NCBI GenBank assembly: GCA_951394045.1
Contig: OX595996.1
Span: 1,550,001 to 1,614,000, forward strand
Reading direction: 5' to 3'
Length of the DNA stretch: 64,000 nucleotides
From: Nitzschia sp. DOCU1
Taxonomy: Eukaryota; Bacillariophyta; Bacillariophyceae; Bacillariales; Bacillariaceae
Shown here: one piece after another, positions 59,601-64,000 of the stretch
How positions within the stretch are numbered: position 1 is the stretch's first letter
How the letters are laid out: each line of letters opens with the position of its first letter
Program-made: the position numbers and the translations under genes
The notes under the pieces: generated by a model
The model's database searches: none
What the model was told of the DNA's origin: nothing
The model's input: only the letters and a program-made list of their open reading frames with translations

Positions 59601-62482
59601 CCTCCTTGATCATCATCCAGGAGGAACGCATTGTCTTCGCACCCAGTGCAACTTCCTTGTACGTCCAACGTCAACTCAATGTCCACACACCCGTCCACGC
59701 CAGGTTCACTGCGGATGGTTCGGATACTGATCGTTTCGATTCGCCTGAAAAGGGGATCGCAGTACGTGTCTGCAAGGTCGTTGTATACTGATCCAATCAC
59801 CCCTGCAAGGCTCTCCAATGCATCTGTTGATCGCAAGGATAGCGTCAAAGACATTTCTGTAGTGAACGTATTCGTCGCAGCGCTGTCACACTCTACAATA
59901 GTGACCTCTGCCACTTGCTGGATTCCCAACTGGATACCAATCACTCCAAGATTCCTTTGAAAAGCGAACCCAATATCTTCGGTGGTTGGGATATTAAGCT
60001 CAAAATACGTAGAGAGAGAGCAAAAGCAACGTGAATTGGAAACAGCTGCCGACATTGGTTCGTCGGCGATGAAAGCGTTAGCATCCTGCAGGCCACGGTT
60101 CGAACGCATGCGGACTTGCTCGGTGCTCTTCGAGAGCCTATCGGAACACCCAGTACAGGAACCTGTCACGACGAATAGGACTGGCAAGTAAAGCGCGTTC
60201 TCGAGAACAGAAAATGGTGCGGTAGTCGCGTTATCAATCACGACGGTTCCTGTCAACAAATCTGTGCCCCAATACGACGAGATCACGTCAATGTCCATAA
60301 TCATCTCGATGGAATCTACAGTTCGAAATGTGCTGTCGCATTCCACTTCTCCCGGGGTCAGGAGGATGTCTATTGTAGTCAGAAACATATCCTCAATAGC
60401 CGCGGCGGCCAAAGTGATATCCTGCTTGAGCTGTGACGTATCTATTGCCATCAAAAAGCCCGTATGATACTTGGTGGGAAAAGGACAATCAACAAGAGAG
60501 CGGATGCACCGATACTTGCTTTGCACGTCTCGTGCAGCAAAGTATGCTTGTACGGCCGATACAAACTCGGATTCGGTGGGACCTCTGCCGGGAGCAGCGG
60601 ACACATCACAAAAGCACTGCGCCTCCCCTTGACCGAGGAATGGACTTGAGGACTCTTCCGGCAGAATTCCGCTCGGCGGTATGACCGCGCGCTGAGGCCT
60701 TTCGTCGGAAGTGAAAGTAGCTTCATCAAAAAGGAACGAGTCGGAAACAGACACATTCGAGCATCCCCAGCAACTTCCCGAGAAGGTGACTTCGACAGGC
60801 CACACATCTGAATCCAGGCTCAGCTCCCCCCGTTGAGAGATCGTCACGTTATCCAACATGACAGCCCTAGAGTTGCAGAAATGTTGGCTTTGAGCGAACC
60901 AGTTGTAGAGATTCTTCACGTCTTCTTCAAAGTTGAGAGCATCGTCGTCAATCAACGTGCAGTTGGTCGCAAGGTCGATGGTGACGGTCTCGACAAAAGC
61001 TATCGGTAGCTCTCCCGAAAGCACTGGATCGGCGCACTGAAGCATGACATTCATTTCTTCTACCCACAGGGGCAAAAGCCCTTGATCCTGCACGACCTGA
61101 GCGTTTTGTGTAAAGGCGTTCAAAAATTCCTCAGCGGTGGGTCCTCGATACTCTTGAGTATCGATCGCACAAAAGCAAGCAAGGTCAGTTGCGCTCAGCA
61201 TGGACTGGAGACGTCTCAGACCCCATTCGCCCTCAACCATATACTGGTAAGCGCTACTCCTTGACTCGGCCACTGGGGGGTCAGTAGCATCCTCGCCCCC
61301 TTCGCCAGTGGATGAGGAACTGCGCATTCCTGGAGTGTCGAACAGGTTAGTGGACTCATCACAATCACGACAGAGTCCCGTAAATTTGGCCACCACGATG
61401 AATGCTGCTTCGTCGCCTGGCAACAGGCCAGTACCTGCTTCAATCATCTCGACTTGAGTTGCCAGGCGGAAGAGAGGGTCACAAACCCCATCATCATCCT
61501 TCCTGAACAGAGTGAGATCGTTGTAAGCTCGCAGCAAGCCTGCTTCGAGGTCAGCTTGGAAAGCTTGAACGTTATTCCCAGCCGTAGCATCCAACGTCAA
61601 CCTGATGTAGGATTCGAAGGGAACGTAAGTGTTCTCGGACTGGCACGTACTACTTCGTTCAGCCTTGATCTCCGATACAAACAAGACTTCGATGAGAGGC
61701 GAAGACGCAGCGTTACCAACAATAGTTGCTATGCTGGCTTCATTGTCCAGAATTCGATTGTTGAAGCGTTGGACGATAGTCTGCTGGGAGATGAACGGGT
61801 CACAGTAACACTCAGGAGGAATGTTTCCCGCATCCACAAACTCCAGCATGTGGCGTTGCCTGATGTACACCGGCTTCTGCTCCTGTTCCAAGAGCTCATG
61901 CTGGGTAAGGTTACCGGCCTTTCTTGTCTCCGCCAAAGGCTCCAGTGTCACATCCATAAGGTCTACTAGCGACAATGAAGAGGACTCCAAGTCCCTCCGC
62001 AATGGTTGCTCGCCGAAAAGTGAAAGATCTTCGATCTCGGTGTATCGAAGCAAACTGCATCCATAACAAAGGGCCTCCACCGAAGCCAATACGACGACCT
62101 GATTACTAAGATCTGACGCAGTTGCGGTCAAAACGTCAGGGTTGGTTACCACGTCTAGAGAAGTGACTTGTTGCACTTGAAGACGCCCGATGTCCCCAGC
62201 CTGTTGGCATGCGGCCCTCCCAGCTGTGGCAGTCTGAAGTGTAGTGAACAAAATGTCTCTCAAAGCCGTCAAGAGCGCAACTGTAACCGCCTCATTATTA
62301 GTGAAGAAAGATGTATCTGCAGGCCTCAATCGGAATCTCATCTGAAACTCCACCGCCCTATTTTCGCCTGCTGGGCAAACTGTCGCATTCTGGGCATGAA
62401 CGAGGGCTCTTTTCGGACCGAGAAATATCCCCGATATCAGCAGCAACGATAAGGAAAGCAATCTTTGGAATAGAGAGTTCAT
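53654..62482 (-). CDS. Giant secreted Cys-rich modular protein with PSxxPS stalk, four exons
   Basis: Exons are 62482-56760, 56679-56655 (25 nt), 56564-55420 and 55301-53654. The introns are GT-AG, 80-118 nt long, and the joined frame is continuous for about 2846 residues. A signal peptide is clear (MNSLFQRLLSLSLLLISGIFLG). Residues about 30-1890 consist of roughly ten divergent tandem modules. Each has a CFCD-x-RGPTxxE start, a YNxL...CDPxFR element and a VxGxCxGC element. About 875 residues of four-residue PSxx units follow, in higher-order repeats, then an eight-Cys C-terminal domain (CVCPASGTYWGN...CYVECNAT). There is no transmembrane segment. The design suits an extracellular wall, matrix or adhesive protein; function is not known. 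All three introns lie in the repeat stalk. Confidence 0.85.
53940..54850 (-). repeat. Higher-order PSxxPS repeat, exon 4
   Basis: Units of about 50 residues (PSDNPSHKPSPISS, KPSQGPSWISSKPSG, VPSDDPSEKPSWISS) recur about six times, with near-identical DNA between copies. Recent unequal exchange or slippage is likely. Confidence 0.75.
55780..56330 (-). repeat. 96-bp PSxx macrosatellite, exon 3
   Basis: Eight PSxx quartets (PSLM PSDV PSAI PSLV PSLE PSSE PSEP PSVA) form a 96-bp unit present about four times in near-identical form, with shorter variants on the left. Confidence 0.75.
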
Positions 62483-64000
62483 GGTGCTGATTCGTATTAC
62501 CAGCGACTTGTTGTGGATAGTTGGAAGTAGCCGCAAGAAGGACTCTTAGTGCTACCAGAGCGTGAGTTCCGACAGAGAGAGAGATGAAGTGCTAAACCAA
62601 ATTGCAGATGTGGTCACCCTCCATGAGTTCATTCCACGATAAATTCGCCACAGGCTCGTAGAAGCAGTATTAATACCCGCACCAAGTAGAAAATCACATA
62701 TCTTTTCCGATAACGAGGGTGCAATAGCATCCATGGCGTAAATCTTCATAGAAAGTCTACCCAGATGAGAAATCACAGGCCAGCCAAAAGTCTCGGCAAA
62801 GACATTTCCTCTCGGAGACATAGGGATAAAGTTCGTCGAATCTTTCGGCAGGGCTTATTTGTTGGTCTTGATTTCAGGAGTCTGACGACAAAGGCTCATA
62901 ATGAAATCTCGGATGCCAAATTTCCATTATCATCGGATGGCGGGAAGTTTGGCATATGTAATGGAACGTGGGGATGAGACGCCAAATTCTTTTGCCGCGG
63001 CAGAGATTCCAAACTCCTTCAAACTGAAAACAGCCCCAAAAAGCACGACTGTCGAGAGCGTCTGGCAGTCAGCCGCTATGGTCAATCCTCTGTCCGCACG
63101 TCCTCGTATCATAGAGGCAAAAGGCCCAGACCTAGTACCAGGTACAGATAGTACGTAGTATCCATCAGGTGTCTACCAACCAGCAAGAACGAGAAAGAGG
63201 ACTGACTCGCAAGTCTCTCCTTGACCTGCACAATGGTTGTAGGGAAGTGTGACTGCCGGTACTATCACACAGATATACTCCGCAACCTTCTTGGGTTCTC
63301 CATGCAGGTTTTGCAGTGGTGGCATGAGAGTACCTGGTACCGCCCCTACCAGGGGCCCAAGATTCTGCTTGGACATTTCTTGCTGGACTCTTATGTTTTC
63401 ATAGGAATCTTCTACGTTAACCAAATTTTTCAAAAGTCATTTGACGAAAATGATGCCGCCAAAACTTCGGCAGATTTCATCTTCCCGCCGCCAACTTTGG
63501 GTTAAAGTTCTTCTAATTATTTTGTAGGGCTTAATATTTCGGTCTTGCTTTCAGGAATAGGAAGATCTTTGCATAATTAAATATGGGATTGAAAGACTCT
63601 ATCATCGGATGCAAGTGACCAGGCTTTCAATAAGGGCTATGTCCGACAAGAATTCCAATATGATCCAATGTTAGTTAATGGTCGGGGAATGACATTATGC
63701 CTTCTTCTATGTGACCGTTAAGCGGGCCTAAAGAAGATGAGACGCACGCCTTGAATTTCATTCCAGAGCACCTGGGGCATTTTCCGAATTCCTTCAAGGA
63801 GTCTCGAAGCATTTTCGTGCGTGCGTGGTTCCAATCTCGGGTCATTCATCTTGGATACATTCTCCGTAAGGCATATCTGAAACATGGAATTCGTTGGGGC
63901 ATAATAGCAGCATCAAGATGGTTCCGACCTTTTTTGAGCATCGTTGGTACTATCTACCGGTACCAGTATGTGAGATTCTGGATTCCAAAATGAGAAGGAA
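62483..64000. other. Upstream region of the giant gene, with a degenerate duplicated repeat
   Basis: No gene with a recognisable domain is found here; the open frames are under 100 codons and mostly lack ATG starts. A sequence of about 170 bp near 62773-62945 recurs in degenerate form near 63452-63620, sharing GCCAAAA...TCGGCA, TAAAGTTCNTC, AGGGCTTA, GGTCTTG and TATCATCGGATG. Confidence 0.5.

Noticed and set aside
62552..63993. Small ORFs at the right end (62552-62821, 62901-63158, 63221-63505, 63751-63993)
   Set aside because: They are short, mostly without an ATG start, lack domains, and overlap the degenerate repeat.

Overview
The window reads as nuclear DNA of a unicellular photosynthetic stramenopile, most likely a pennate diatom. 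The reasons are: compact genes with short GT-AG introns (about 67-118 nt); Ty1/copia and Ty3/gypsy elements of the gag/pol style common in diatoms; a piggyBac-type DNA transposon; and a giant secreted protein with a long PSxxPS (Pro-Ser) stalk, a style typical of diatom surface proteins. I cannot name a species.

Layout. 1-1162: a broken zinc-binding-like ORF on the minus strand. 1163-12085: a Ty1/copia element on the minus strand, flanked by the direct repeat TCGATA. Its left LTR is split two bases in by a 4.2-kb piggyBac-like transposon that carries a transposase and an accessory ORF. 12146-40209: host genes, in order a PC-esterase/TBL-like protein, a five-exon coiled-coil protein, a transmembrane LRR protein, an Mpv17/PMP22 protein, an ankyrin protein, a seven-exon full-length ABCA transporter, an alpha/beta hydrolase, a seven-exon cyclic-nucleotide-dependent protein kinase, an SFT2-like Golgi protein, a frameshifted pogo/Tigger transposase and an ARS2/SERRATE homologue. 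40210-42163: gene-free DNA with hairpins and an imperfect 15-16-nt periodic array. 42164-53160: a second, decayed copia element. Nested in it at 46925-52654 is an apparently intact Ty3/gypsy element whose 533-bp LTRs look identical. 53654-62482: a four-exon gene for a secreted protein of about 2846 residues, made of tandem Cys-rich modules followed by a PSxxPS stalk. 62483-64000: its upstream region, with a degenerate duplicated repeat.

The transposons give a relative chronology. The outer copia element at 42-53 kb is oldest (7 substitutions and one indel between LTRs). The copia element at 1-12 kb is younger (one internal LTR difference), and the piggyBac insertion into it came later still. 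The gypsy element has no visible LTR difference. Most LTR differences are CpG to TpG/CpA transitions, and several internal stops are TGA where CGA would fit the frame, which suggests decay driven by cytosine methylation. In the gypsy element and the 1-12 kb copia element, gag and pol lie in the same frame separated by a single TGA. The gypsy copy is otherwise intact, so a programmed UGA readthrough or reinitiation mechanism is plausible. The most novel-looking host product is the giant secreted modular protein.
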